Assembly (NCBI GenBank): GCA_027489415.1
Contig: JAIXZU010000116.1
Location: forward strand, 1-21,261
Reading direction: 5' to 3'
From: Alphaproteobacteria bacterium
GTDB lineage: Bacteria; Pseudomonadota; Alphaproteobacteria; UBA2136; UBA6156
DNA length: 21,261 bases
The notes below the pieces were generated by a model that saw nothing but the letters and a program-made list of their open reading frames with translations, was not told the DNA's origin and made no database searches. Shown piece after piece: positions 15,919 to 21,261 of the stretch. The position numbers and the translations under genes are program-made. Position 1 is the first letter of the stretch, and every line of letters begins with the position of its first letter.

Positions 15919-15932
15919 CACCTTGCGTATTT

Positions 15933-16739
15933 TTAATTTTGGGTCAGCTTGGAAATCTCTTCCTTCACCAGCTTTTCAACCACACCGGGCAAGTTCTTGC
16001 TCAGCCAGTCCTGCACCATGGGCCGCAGCGCCATGGCCAACACTTCGGCGGGGAAGGCAATCTGCACCCCTTCCGGCCCCTGTACGGAGGACAAACTGAA
16101 AGAAGCCGCCGCCCCTGCCGCAGGCGCCATCTGGGCCACTGCCGCAGCCTCCACAGCCTCGGCAAGTCCGGCAGAAACCTCTTCTGCCACCACAGGCTGT
16201 TCTTCCACAACCTCTTCCGCAACTGCCTCGGCACCAAGGGGCTCTTCCTCAGCCATCAAAGCTTGTTTAGTCACTTCGGACGCCGCAACCTGCTGCTGTT
16301 GCTCCTGGGAAATCTCAGCAAGCAACCGGTCAAACTCATCAGCCGCCTCTCCAGCCGCAGGTGCTGCGGGTGCAGCCACCGGTTCAACGTCAAGAACATC
16401 AGCACCCTCAGGCGCGGCCGCACTGGGGTCAGCCAGCATATCTGCCGCAACAGCCGCCGCAGCTTGGCTATCCAAAGCCTTGGCCTCACCCGTGCTGGCA
16501 AACGCAGCAATATCAATCAGCTCGTCAATTTCATCTGCGGCGGCAGGCGCGGCTACCATGTCGGAAGCACTCAGTTCCAGCACATCATCCTCACCACCAT
16601 CCTGTTCGGCGGCGGCATCAATCAGGTCGGCACTTCCGCTGCCCACTTTGGCAGTCTCTTCAGCCATGGTGGTGCGTATGGAGGACAAAATATCCTCCAT
16701 GGCAGCCGAGTCTGCGGTCTGTGTCGTATCGGTGGCCAT
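15933..16739 (-). CDS. popZ: Pole-organising protein PopZ (DUF2497)
   Basis: PopZ self-assembles into a polar matrix that anchors the ParB-bound chromosome origin and recruits cell-cycle regulators in Alphaproteobacteria. The 268-residue product has the two conserved ends of the family. The N-terminal helix is AAMEDILSSIRTTMAEE. The C-terminal oligomerisation region is VLAMALRPMVQDWLSKNLPGVVEKLVKEEISKL, with the LRPxxxxWLxxNLPxxVExxVxEE pattern. Between them lies a long disordered stretch rich in alanine, glutamate, proline and valine; it is longer than in Caulobacter PopZ (177 residues). The ATG at 16739 is preferred over an upstream in-frame start at 16856 because homology begins there. valS directly downstream is a typical neighbour. 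Confidence 0.93.
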   Translation of the reverse strand: MATDTTQTADSAAMEDILSSIRTTMAEETAKVGSGSADLIDAAAEQDGGEDDVLELSASDMVAAPAAADEIDELIDIAAFASTGEAKALDSQAAAAVAADMLADPSAAAPEGADVLDVEPVAAPAAPAAGEAADEFDRLLAEISQEQQQQVAASEVTKQALMAEEEPLGAEAVAEEVVEEQPVVAEEVSAGLAEAVEAAAVAQMAPAAGAAASFSLSSVQGPEGVQIAFPAEVLAMALRPMVQDWLSKNLPGVVEKLVKEEISKLTQN

Positions 16740-16811
16740 GGTCAACTTGGGCTCTTTTCCGTCTATTGGCGCGGTGCGGGGCGGCAACGCGCATATTTTT
16801 ATCAGGTTCTT

Positions 16812-16840
16812 TATGTAACATAGCGGAAGTTGGTCGGCAA
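16812..16840 (-). promoter_or_regulatory. Possible popZ promoter
   Basis: On the minus strand TTGCCG (16840-16835) and TACATA (16817-16812) are separated by 17 bases, about 70 bases before the popZ ATG. The -10 match is poor, so this is only a candidate. Confidence 0.25.
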
Positions 16841-16891
16841 AAGCTATCACCTGCACGCGGAACAGGCGCCTAGTATGTCAGGCTGTGTTGC

Positions 16892-17338
16892 TTAACTGCC
16901 GCTTAACGGTGTTCCACGCGCCACAACCTTGGCACTAGCGGTCTTCTCAAAAGGTCGTAAACCGAACCAGAAGGCCATAATTCCGCCCACAATCGCATAA
17001 TCCTCGGCACTCAGTTCCATACCGCTGCACCGCGCATACACGTACCAGAAAAATGCCGTGAGCGTAATCACCGGCCGCACCAGCCCGCGCAACAGCGCCA
17101 CTAGCGGGAAGGCGTTGGCCGCCGCCATCGTAATGTCATGGGCCCGCGCCTTGTCAATTTCGGCCATAATAACCTCCGCCACACGCTCGTCCTTGCTCAG
17201 CAAGTCGGTCATGGCGGTACTCACCCTGTTCACCGTCTCAATATTCAGTCCGGTTTTGTCGGCCACCATCGTTTTACGCTCCGCCATGTAACCGGCAATG
17301 GCCTGAATCACCGGCAGCACCAATCCAATCGCTCCCAT
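16892..17338 (-). CDS. GTA-type three-TM holin
   Basis: The 148-residue protein resembles the family named holin of three TMs for gene-transfer release (PF11351 by pattern). Such holins permeabilise the inner membrane for phage or gene-transfer-agent release. Visible segments are an N-terminal hydrophobic helix (GAIGLVLPVIQAIAGYM), a charged cytoplasmic-type region with DERVAEVIMAEIDKARAHDI, then two closely spaced membrane helices within LVRPVITLTAFFWYVYA and DYAIVGGIMAFWFGLRPFEK. The last segment is the family hallmark. The ATG at 17338 follows GGAAAG at good spacing; an upstream frame extension to 17386 overlaps the next gene and is rejected. No endolysin gene is visible nearby. It is the phage-type gene closest to popZ. 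Confidence 0.82.
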   Translation of the reverse strand: MGAIGLVLPVIQAIAGYMAERKTMVADKTGLNIETVNRVSTAMTDLLSKDERVAEVIMAEIDKARAHDITMAAANAFPLVALLRGLVRPVITLTAFFWYVYARCSGMELSAEDYAIVGGIMAFWFGLRPFEKTASAKVVARGTPLSGS

Positions 17339-17351
17339 AGTTTCGTCTTTC

Positions 17352-17519
17352 CTAATTTGCAAATACAAGGCCCCACACGAAGCCAATCACACCGGCAAGG
17401 CTGGCGCAGCACCACGCCGCCCCCGCTAAAAACCCCTTGTAGTGGGCAATTTCCTGCCGAATCCCATGCACATCGCGCCGCAGCGCCCGCATTTCTTCAA
17501 TTAATTCCGTTAAATCCAA
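17352..17519 (-). CDS. Small membrane protein upstream of the holin, probable TTG start
   Basis: This short protein carries an N-terminal charged helix (TELIEEMRALRRDVHGIRQEI, with heptad-like spacing) followed by one membrane segment GFLAGAAWCCASLAGVIGFVWGLVF near the C-terminus. The TTG at 17519 is preceded by GGAGG with seven intervening bases, whereas the GTG at 17564 has no ribosome site. The likely product is therefore about 55 residues. Its stop is 13 bases before the holin start, so the pair is co-transcribed. The layout, coiled-coil helix plus one membrane helix next to a holin, suggests a lysis accessory or antiholin-like role, but this is inference. I recognise no family. Confidence 0.65.
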   Translation of the reverse strand: MDLTELIEEMRALRRDVHGIRQEIAHYKGFLAGAAWCCASLAGVIGFVWGLVFAN

Positions 17520-17605
17520 GGCATTTCCTCCATCCTTATCAAAAATGAGCACAAAAAGAGGCACTCACCTTGCATACGCCCTCCAAAGCAGGCTAACTTA
17601 AGTCC

Positions 17606-18175
17606 ATGACACGTAGTAAATCGCCCGCCTCCCCTGCCGCCGCCCCGTCCGGCACCGCGACAGACCCCGGCAAACCCATCGCCGGTAACCCGCTCACGCC
17701 GCAGCGTTACAATATTCTCCTGACCCGCCACGGGGACGAAATCGCCTTTGACTTCCCCCCCGCCACAGCGGACCTCATCACCCGCTTCGGCTATCTGGTC
17801 CCGGGGGACGCCCGCTGCCAAACCGGCCTCATTCAAAACGAGGAAGACATCTACGAGATGCTCAGCCCCGTACTCGGCCGTGGCTACCGTGGTAACCTCG
17901 CCTACCACACCCGCAAGCAAGTGATAGTCAGCCTCCACGACACCGCCATCCTCGGCTACCAGCGCCAGGCGATTATCGACCCCCGCCTCTCCAACGAAGT
18001 CTCTCTCTTCTGGGAAATTTACCTGGACCAACGCGTCTTCCCCCAATCACAGGACGAAGACTGGCAAGCCCTCATCGGTGAACTCATCACAAACGAGAAA
18101 TCGGACACGGACGCGGACCGCAAACTCGCCGAAGACATCAAAAACCGTCTTCTGGAACAAGCGAAGGCGGACTAA
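17606..18175 (+). CDS. Hypothetical protein, 189 aa, lone plus-strand gene in phage segment
   Basis: I do not recognise this protein. It begins with a low-complexity serine-, proline- and alanine-rich tail of about 28 residues. A compact mixed domain follows (RYNILLTRHGDEIAFDF, then ADLITRFGYLVPGDAR, KQVIVSLHDTAILGYQRQAI). The end is a charged helix with DADRKLAEDIKNRLLEQ. It has no signal peptide or membrane segment. It is GC-rich with codon choice like the surrounding genes, and an intrinsic terminator begins 12 bases after its stop, which supports it over the antisense frame at 17510-18046. The ribosome site is weak. It is transcribed against the other phage-type genes and is a possible cargo (moron-like) gene of the phage segment. 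Confidence 0.72.
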   Translation: MTRSKSPASPAAAPSGTATDPGKPIAGNPLTPQRYNILLTRHGDEIAFDFPPATADLITRFGYLVPGDARCQTGLIQNEEDIYEMLSPVLGRGYRGNLAYHTRKQVIVSLHDTAILGYQRQAIIDPRLSNEVSLFWEIYLDQRVFPQSQDEDWQALIGELITNEKSDTDADRKLAEDIKNRLLEQAKAD

Positions 18176-18186
18176 CTCTCCCCTCA

Positions 18187-18206
18187 CCGCCCACGGGCGG
18201 TTTTTT
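18187..18206 (+). terminator. Intrinsic terminator of the 17606-18175 gene
   Basis: CCGCC (18187-18191) and GGCGG (18196-18200) form a stem around a four-base loop, followed by six T residues. The stop codon of the converging minus-strand gene begins inside this T tract. Confidence 0.85.
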
Positions 18207-18552
18207 ATTGCCCCAACAGCGCGGCAAGGTCGGCAATCACGTCATCCAGCTTCACGACCGTCAGCTGCCCGTCGATAGTCACCAGCGTCAGGCTCTCGCC
18301 GTCACTGGCAAGGCGTATGTCTTTTAACTTCGGGTGAAGCTGCAACGTATTCCACGCCAGCAACGCCTGTTTGGTGCGCCCTTCAATCAGCATCGCCACA
18401 ATCGCCTGCAATTCCCCCGCGTGTTGCTCAAGCTTGGCCTGTTGCTGGGTAGGCTTGTCGAAATAAGCCACCATCGCAGCCTTCCACGGCAGAAAATCCT
18501 TTTCCTGCCATTCCTGCACGGCCTTCAGGCCGTCTTGCTTACTCTCAACCAT
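18205..18552 (-). CDS. Hypothetical phage-type protein, about 115 aa
   Basis: A small soluble protein I do not recognise. It has a glutamine- and alanine-rich helical middle (QQQAKLEQHAGELQAIVAML) and a C-terminal beta-like portion (LTLVTIDGQLTVVKLDDVIADL). The ATG at 18552 is seven bases after GGAGG; an ATG at 18558 is too close to that site, though in frame. It follows the proline/alanine-rich gene after a short gap, on the same strand, so it belongs to the phage-type transcript. Its length and composition fit a minor virion or assembly protein, which is a guess from context. Confidence 0.72.
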   Translation of the reverse strand: MVESKQDGLKAVQEWQEKDFLPWKAAMVAYFDKPTQQQAKLEQHAGELQAIVAMLIEGRTKQALLAWNTLQLHPKLKDIRLASDGESLTLVTIDGQLTVVKLDDVIADLAALLGQ

Positions 18553-18564
18553 CTCCATCCCTCC

Positions 18565-19317
18565 TTACCCTCTTAAAAACAGGCTACCGAGCATCTTGCT
18601 CACACCGCCCGTCACCCCGTTCGCCGCACTCTGGCCCAGCGTACTCCCCAGCGCAGTCGCCAGCGAATTCCCAAACAAGCCGGAACCCTGCGCCCCGTAA
18701 TAATCCAAAATACTCGCCTGCCGCTGCGTATTCAGCGCCACAGCATTGCTCTGCGCACGGGTTGCCGCCTGCGCGGTCCGCGCTGTTGCGGAATCCGTCT
18801 GGCTGGAAGCAAGGTTGAACAAGCTCTGCTGCAACGCCAGCTTCTCGGCTTTCACTTGGTTGGCCAGCTCCTCGCTTTGCAGCCCAATCGCCTGCTCACT
18901 TTTCTGCGCATCCAGCGCCAGCTGGCGGCGCATCGCCTGCGCGGTGGTGCTGTCGCTCAATCCCCGTCTGGCCAGCATCTCTTCCTCGCTCTGGCTGCGC
19001 TGGCTCACTTGCTCCGTAAGCAACCCTTTCTGGGCCACTTTCCACTGGTCCAGCACCTTCTGCGTCGCCTCATCCGGCGCATAATCGCTGGCGGAAAGCT
19101 TCTGAATCTCCGCCAAACTCTCCTTCACAATTGCATCCAGCTGGTCTTTTTCAGCCTGCTGGGCCGCCGTCAGCGGTATGGCGCGGGTAACATAACTAAT
19201 GCTCCCATCCGCATTGGTCACCGGCACCTGCTCCACACCATTCACCTCGTCGCGTACACTCGCGGGCGGCGCAGGCGGTGTCGGCGCAGGCGTACTTGTC
19301 TTAAATAAACTTCCCAT
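18565..19317 (-). CDS. Virion-like protein, Ala/Gln-rich, possible ejection or internal protein
   Basis: The protein of about 250 residues opens MGSLFKTSTPAPTPPAPPAS, a short glycine/phenylalanine start followed by a proline-rich run; such starts are common in small podovirus virion proteins. The centre is a long alanine-, glutamine- and serine-rich helix (about 85-200) without obvious membrane segments. The end is glycine-rich (YYGAQGSGLFGNSLATALG, then MLGSLFLRG). The composition resembles internal or ejected virion proteins of short-tailed phages, but I cannot assign a family. The ATG at 19317 is seven bases after AAAGG; one codon upstream (19320) is also possible. The start overlaps the end of the GNAT gene, so the two are coupled. 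Confidence 0.75.
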   Translation of the reverse strand: MGSLFKTSTPAPTPPAPPASVRDEVNGVEQVPVTNADGSISYVTRAIPLTAAQQAEKDQLDAIVKESLAEIQKLSASDYAPDEATQKVLDQWKVAQKGLLTEQVSQRSQSEEEMLARRGLSDSTTAQAMRRQLALDAQKSEQAIGLQSEELANQVKAEKLALQQSLFNLASSQTDSATARTAQAATRAQSNAVALNTQRQASILDYYGAQGSGLFGNSLATALGSTLGQSAANGVTGGVSKMLGSLFLRG

Positions 19318-19771
19318 CATTCATCCTTTCATTCTCTGTTAACCGGAATTTCCGCGGCAAAAGCCCGGGCGTCATCACCAGCACGGGCTTGTCGCGGTCA
19401 AGGCGGCTGGCGGGCACAAACCCTGCCTTTAGCGCTGCACGCACCGCCACTTTGCCCTCTGGCTGAACCCACACGCAGCGCAACCCCATCTTACAAAACG
19501 CAACCCGGAACAAACTCCGCAGCACTGCAGGCGTGGCCCACATCCCTTGCTTGCGGGCGGCACACACCACGTCAAAAAAGGCCACGCCATCTTCGGGGTG
19601 GCCAAACACAAAGCCCGCGGCAAGCTCGCTACCATCCATCAACCCGTAAAGGGTCGCCTTGGCAAAAAACGGTACCGCATCGCAGTAACGTGGCGGCACA
19701 TCAGGAAACCCCCGCGCCACCATCAGCCGGTAAAGCTCCGGCCAATGGCCATGGTTCAGCTGTTCAACCAC
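19301..19771 (-). CDS. GNAT-family N-acetyltransferase in phage cluster
   Basis: The 156-residue protein has the layout of a GNAT acetyltransferase, which moves an acetyl group from acetyl-CoA to an amine. The middle strand AFFDVVCAARKQGMWATPAVL contains R73-KQG-MWA79, a loose match to the acetyl-CoA-binding R/Q-x-x-G-x-G/A motif. It is followed by the MGLRCVWVQPEGKVAVRAALKAGF portion, which fits the C-terminal N-x-x-A-x-x-x-x-x-K-x-G-F pattern. The substrate is unknown; GNAT genes occur among the structural genes of several short-tailed phages. Translation probably begins at GTG 19771, five codons after the TAG of the tail-collar gene in the same frame, with a weak GAGA site. The end overlaps the next gene. 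Confidence 0.78.
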   Translation of the reverse strand: MVEQLNHGHWPELYRLMVARGFPDVPPRYCDAVPFFAKATLYGLMDGSELAAGFVFGHPEDGVAFFDVVCAARKQGMWATPAVLRSLFRVAFCKMGLRCVWVQPEGKVAVRAALKAGFVPASRLDRDKPVLVMTPGLLPRKFRLTENERMNDGKFI

Positions 19772-19783
19772 ACGCAGGTCTCT

Positions 19784-21037
19784 CTATTGTTTAATGATAT
19801 GGTTCAGCAGCAAGTAAGGCGGCAGCACGTCAAAGTTGGTAATCGCGTGGCTGTGCCCCCCGCCCCCACCAACACTTTTGCTCACCACGCGGGTGCCACC
19901 GGTGCCGCTGTCAAAGTTCATGGATGTCCCCGAAGGGTTATTCGAAGCCGCCCCGGAAACCGCATTCACGTCGTGCGTGTGGGCCGGAATATCCGCAACC
20001 GTCAGCGTATAGGAAGCGGTGCTGCCACTCTTCGTCTGGGCACCACCACTGCCCCCCAGCGTATTGGCCACACTTAGGCGCCCTGCATCGGTGCCACCCA
20101 TATTATCAAGGCCCAGCGCAAGGCGCCCGCGCATGTCGGGTAAGTTGAAGGTCGTACTACCATCCCCTGCCCCAAACGCCGTCCCAATCGCGGCAAACAA
20201 CGCCGCATTCGCCGTGCGGCTTACCGCCTGCCCCGCACACAGCAACCACCCTGTGGGCGCAGTCGTTCCGGCAAACGGCGCAACCACACCAGCCGGCACC
20301 AGCCGCGCACTTACATCCGTGCCAAGCGTGGCACTGGTCACACTGAAAGGCGCCAAACCCGCCAAACCGTTCGGCGTCAAACTGGAAACCGGCAAACCAT
20401 TGTGCGTCATCAGCAAGTCACTGCCCACACCGGCAAACTCATACACATCGTACCCTGCGGGAATCTTCACTTTGGTCATGCGCTGCGGGGCATTTCCGCG
20501 CGCACCGGCCGTCAGCGGCCCATAAGCAACCTGTGTCGGCGTGCTGCCAATCAAACCAATGAACTCATTACTGTCCAGCAAATCCACGCACGTGATGGTC
20601 GTCACACCGCCACTGAAATCTACCTCCGCAATGTCACCGGTCAACGCCACCCCACCCACGGTCAGGCGCACACGGCGGTTCACTTGGTAAATTCCCCGCC
20701 AGTCTCCCACCATGGTAAAGGTCGAATCATCCACCCGCGCCATCACACCTGCATTTTGGTGAACAATCCATTCATCCAGCGCCCCCGCCACACTGGTTTT
20801 CAGGGTGCCGTCGGCATTCAGGCTCACGTCAAGGCGCTCATTAATGCTCGCCCGCGCCCCACTGGCTTCATCAATAATATTTAAGGTATCAATAATGTAA
20901 TTAATATCCCCATCCACCTTGGCACTGCTCACCGCACGCTTCGGCGTGGCCGTCGCATCATCTTGGTACTTCGTGCGGTTGGCCAATCCGCTGCCGCCCG
21001 CATAAGCCCCGGCGGGGCGCTGATATTTCTGTGTCAT
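19784..21037 (-). CDS. Phage tail fibre protein with tail collar domain
   Basis: The 417-residue protein is a tail or receptor-binding component. Its N-terminal half (1-240) begins MTQKYQRPAGAYAGGSGLAN and shows beta-rich repeats without a clear family. A phage tail collar domain (PF07484 by pattern) lies at about 250-308, with FAGTTAPTGWLLCAGQAVSR, FAAIGTAFGAGDGSTTFNLP and DMRGRLALGLD in order. The rest is glycine- and serine-rich with two histidine-rich motifs (IPAHTHDVN and GGGHSHAITN), typical of microcystin-dependent-like collar proteins, and ends PPYLLLNHIIKQ. The ATG overlaps the stop of the upstream partial gene as ATGA. Confidence 0.9.
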   Translation of the reverse strand: MTQKYQRPAGAYAGGSGLANRTKYQDDATATPKRAVSSAKVDGDINYIIDTLNIIDEASGARASINERLDVSLNADGTLKTSVAGALDEWIVHQNAGVMARVDDSTFTMVGDWRGIYQVNRRVRLTVGGVALTGDIAEVDFSGGVTTITCVDLLDSNEFIGLIGSTPTQVAYGPLTAGARGNAPQRMTKVKIPAGYDVYEFAGVGSDLLMTHNGLPVSSLTPNGLAGLAPFSVTSATLGTDVSARLVPAGVVAPFAGTTAPTGWLLCAGQAVSRTANAALFAAIGTAFGAGDGSTTFNLPDMRGRLALGLDNMGGTDAGRLSVANTLGGSGGAQTKSGSTASYTLTVADIPAHTHDVNAVSGAASNNPSGTSMNFDSGTGGTRVVSKSVGGGGGHSHAITNFDVLPPYLLLNHIIKQ

Positions 21038-21261
21038 CGTTCTGCTACTCCATAAAGTTTAAGCCCGAAAATCGTGAAGGGCCCGTTAGTTGTCTCGCTT
21101 TCCACCGCGAAGCTCATGGTGTCGGCCACCACGTGGTCACGCACCAGCGGCAGGCTGTTGTTACCGCTGTCCCATAGGCCGCTGTCCCACTGGGTTTCGT
21201 CCCAATAAGTGGGCTCAAGGGGGGAAACCAGCGCCATCACCTGCGGGTTGGCATCGTCATA
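21034..21261 (-). CDS. Partial phage-type protein (5' end beyond the window)
   Basis: The frame is open through the right edge, reading YDDANPQVMALVSPLEPTYW, then WDSG repeats (QWDSGLWDSG), and ending FTIFGLKLYGVAER before TGA. About 75 codons are visible. The tryptophan-aspartate-rich repeats and beta-type end fit a virion or tail-fibre-associated protein, but no family is recognised. Its TGA overlaps the start of the tail-collar gene by four bases (ATGA), so they are co-translated. A GTG at 21240 and an ATG at 21237 are possible internal starts, but continuity upstream makes the edge truncation more likely. Confidence 0.65.
   Translation of the reverse strand, partial: YDDANPQVMALVSPLEPTYWDETQWDSGLWDSGNNSLPLVRDHVVADTMSFAVESETTNGPFTIFGLKLYGVAER

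Noticed and set aside
15852..16823. Long plus-strand frames opposite popZ
   Set aside because: They mirror the low-complexity alanine/glutamate-rich middle of PopZ and cross the terminator.
17510..18046. 178-codon minus-strand frame opposite the 17606 gene
   Set aside because: Glycine/valine-rich shadow composition, no ribosome site, and the plus-strand gene has a matching terminator.
1..21261. tRNA, rRNA genes or CRISPR arrays
   Set aside because: I saw no cloverleaf-like segment, rRNA stretch or regularly spaced repeats by eye; a tRNA search was not run.

Overview
The window reads as alphaproteobacterial chromosome with a phage-derived segment at its right end. Three host gene orders support this: popZ directly upstream of valS; argS, then a SPOR-domain gene, then nagZ; and tatABC-serS-pcm-nlpD followed further on by yajC-secD. 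PopZ (DUF2497) is an alphaproteobacterial pole organiser. I cannot name the genus. TGA is a true stop here: it ends nagZ, ydcF and a phage gene, so the standard bacterial code applies.

Layout, left to right. (1) 1-1377, minus strand: secD (its 3' end lies beyond the left edge) and yajC, which are protein export genes. (2) 1378-3404: an accessory insert on the plus strand. It holds an unrecognised GC-rich gene with its own strong terminator, then an AT-rich two-gene module. That module has a Panacea/DUF4065 (SocA-like) antitoxin-type protein followed by a small unknown protein that is a candidate toxin. The insert separates yajC-secD from the rest of the host block. (3) 3405-13106, minus strand: a long near-continuous gene train read right to left as argS, SPOR protein, nagZ, ydcF-like, tatA, tatB, tatC, serS, pcm, YqaA/DedA-type membrane protein, NlpD-like lipoprotein. 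Functions are arginyl- and seryl-tRNA synthesis, peptidoglycan recycling and cell-wall binding, Tat secretion, protein repair and septal amidase activation. Several of these genes overlap or touch. (4) 13120-16739, minus strand: valS broken by one in-frame TGA at codon 742, and popZ upstream of it with a clear intrinsic terminator between them. (5) 16892-21261: phage- or GTA-like genes, mostly minus strand. From the right they are a partial virion-type gene, a tail-collar fibre, a GNAT acetyltransferase, a proline/alanine/glutamine-rich virion-like protein, a small unknown protein, a lone plus-strand gene with its own terminator, a tiny membrane protein with a likely TTG start, and a GTA-type three-TM holin. 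No terminase, portal, capsid, integrase or endolysin is in view.

The most notable observations are: the in-frame stop in an otherwise full-length essential valS; the Panacea module with an unassigned partner, set inside a normally tight housekeeping block; a sharp base-composition step inside the nlpD-like gene near 4470 that starts a low-GC tract reaching about 9 kb; loss of two zinc ligands in the LytM domain; and the phage cassette beside popZ.
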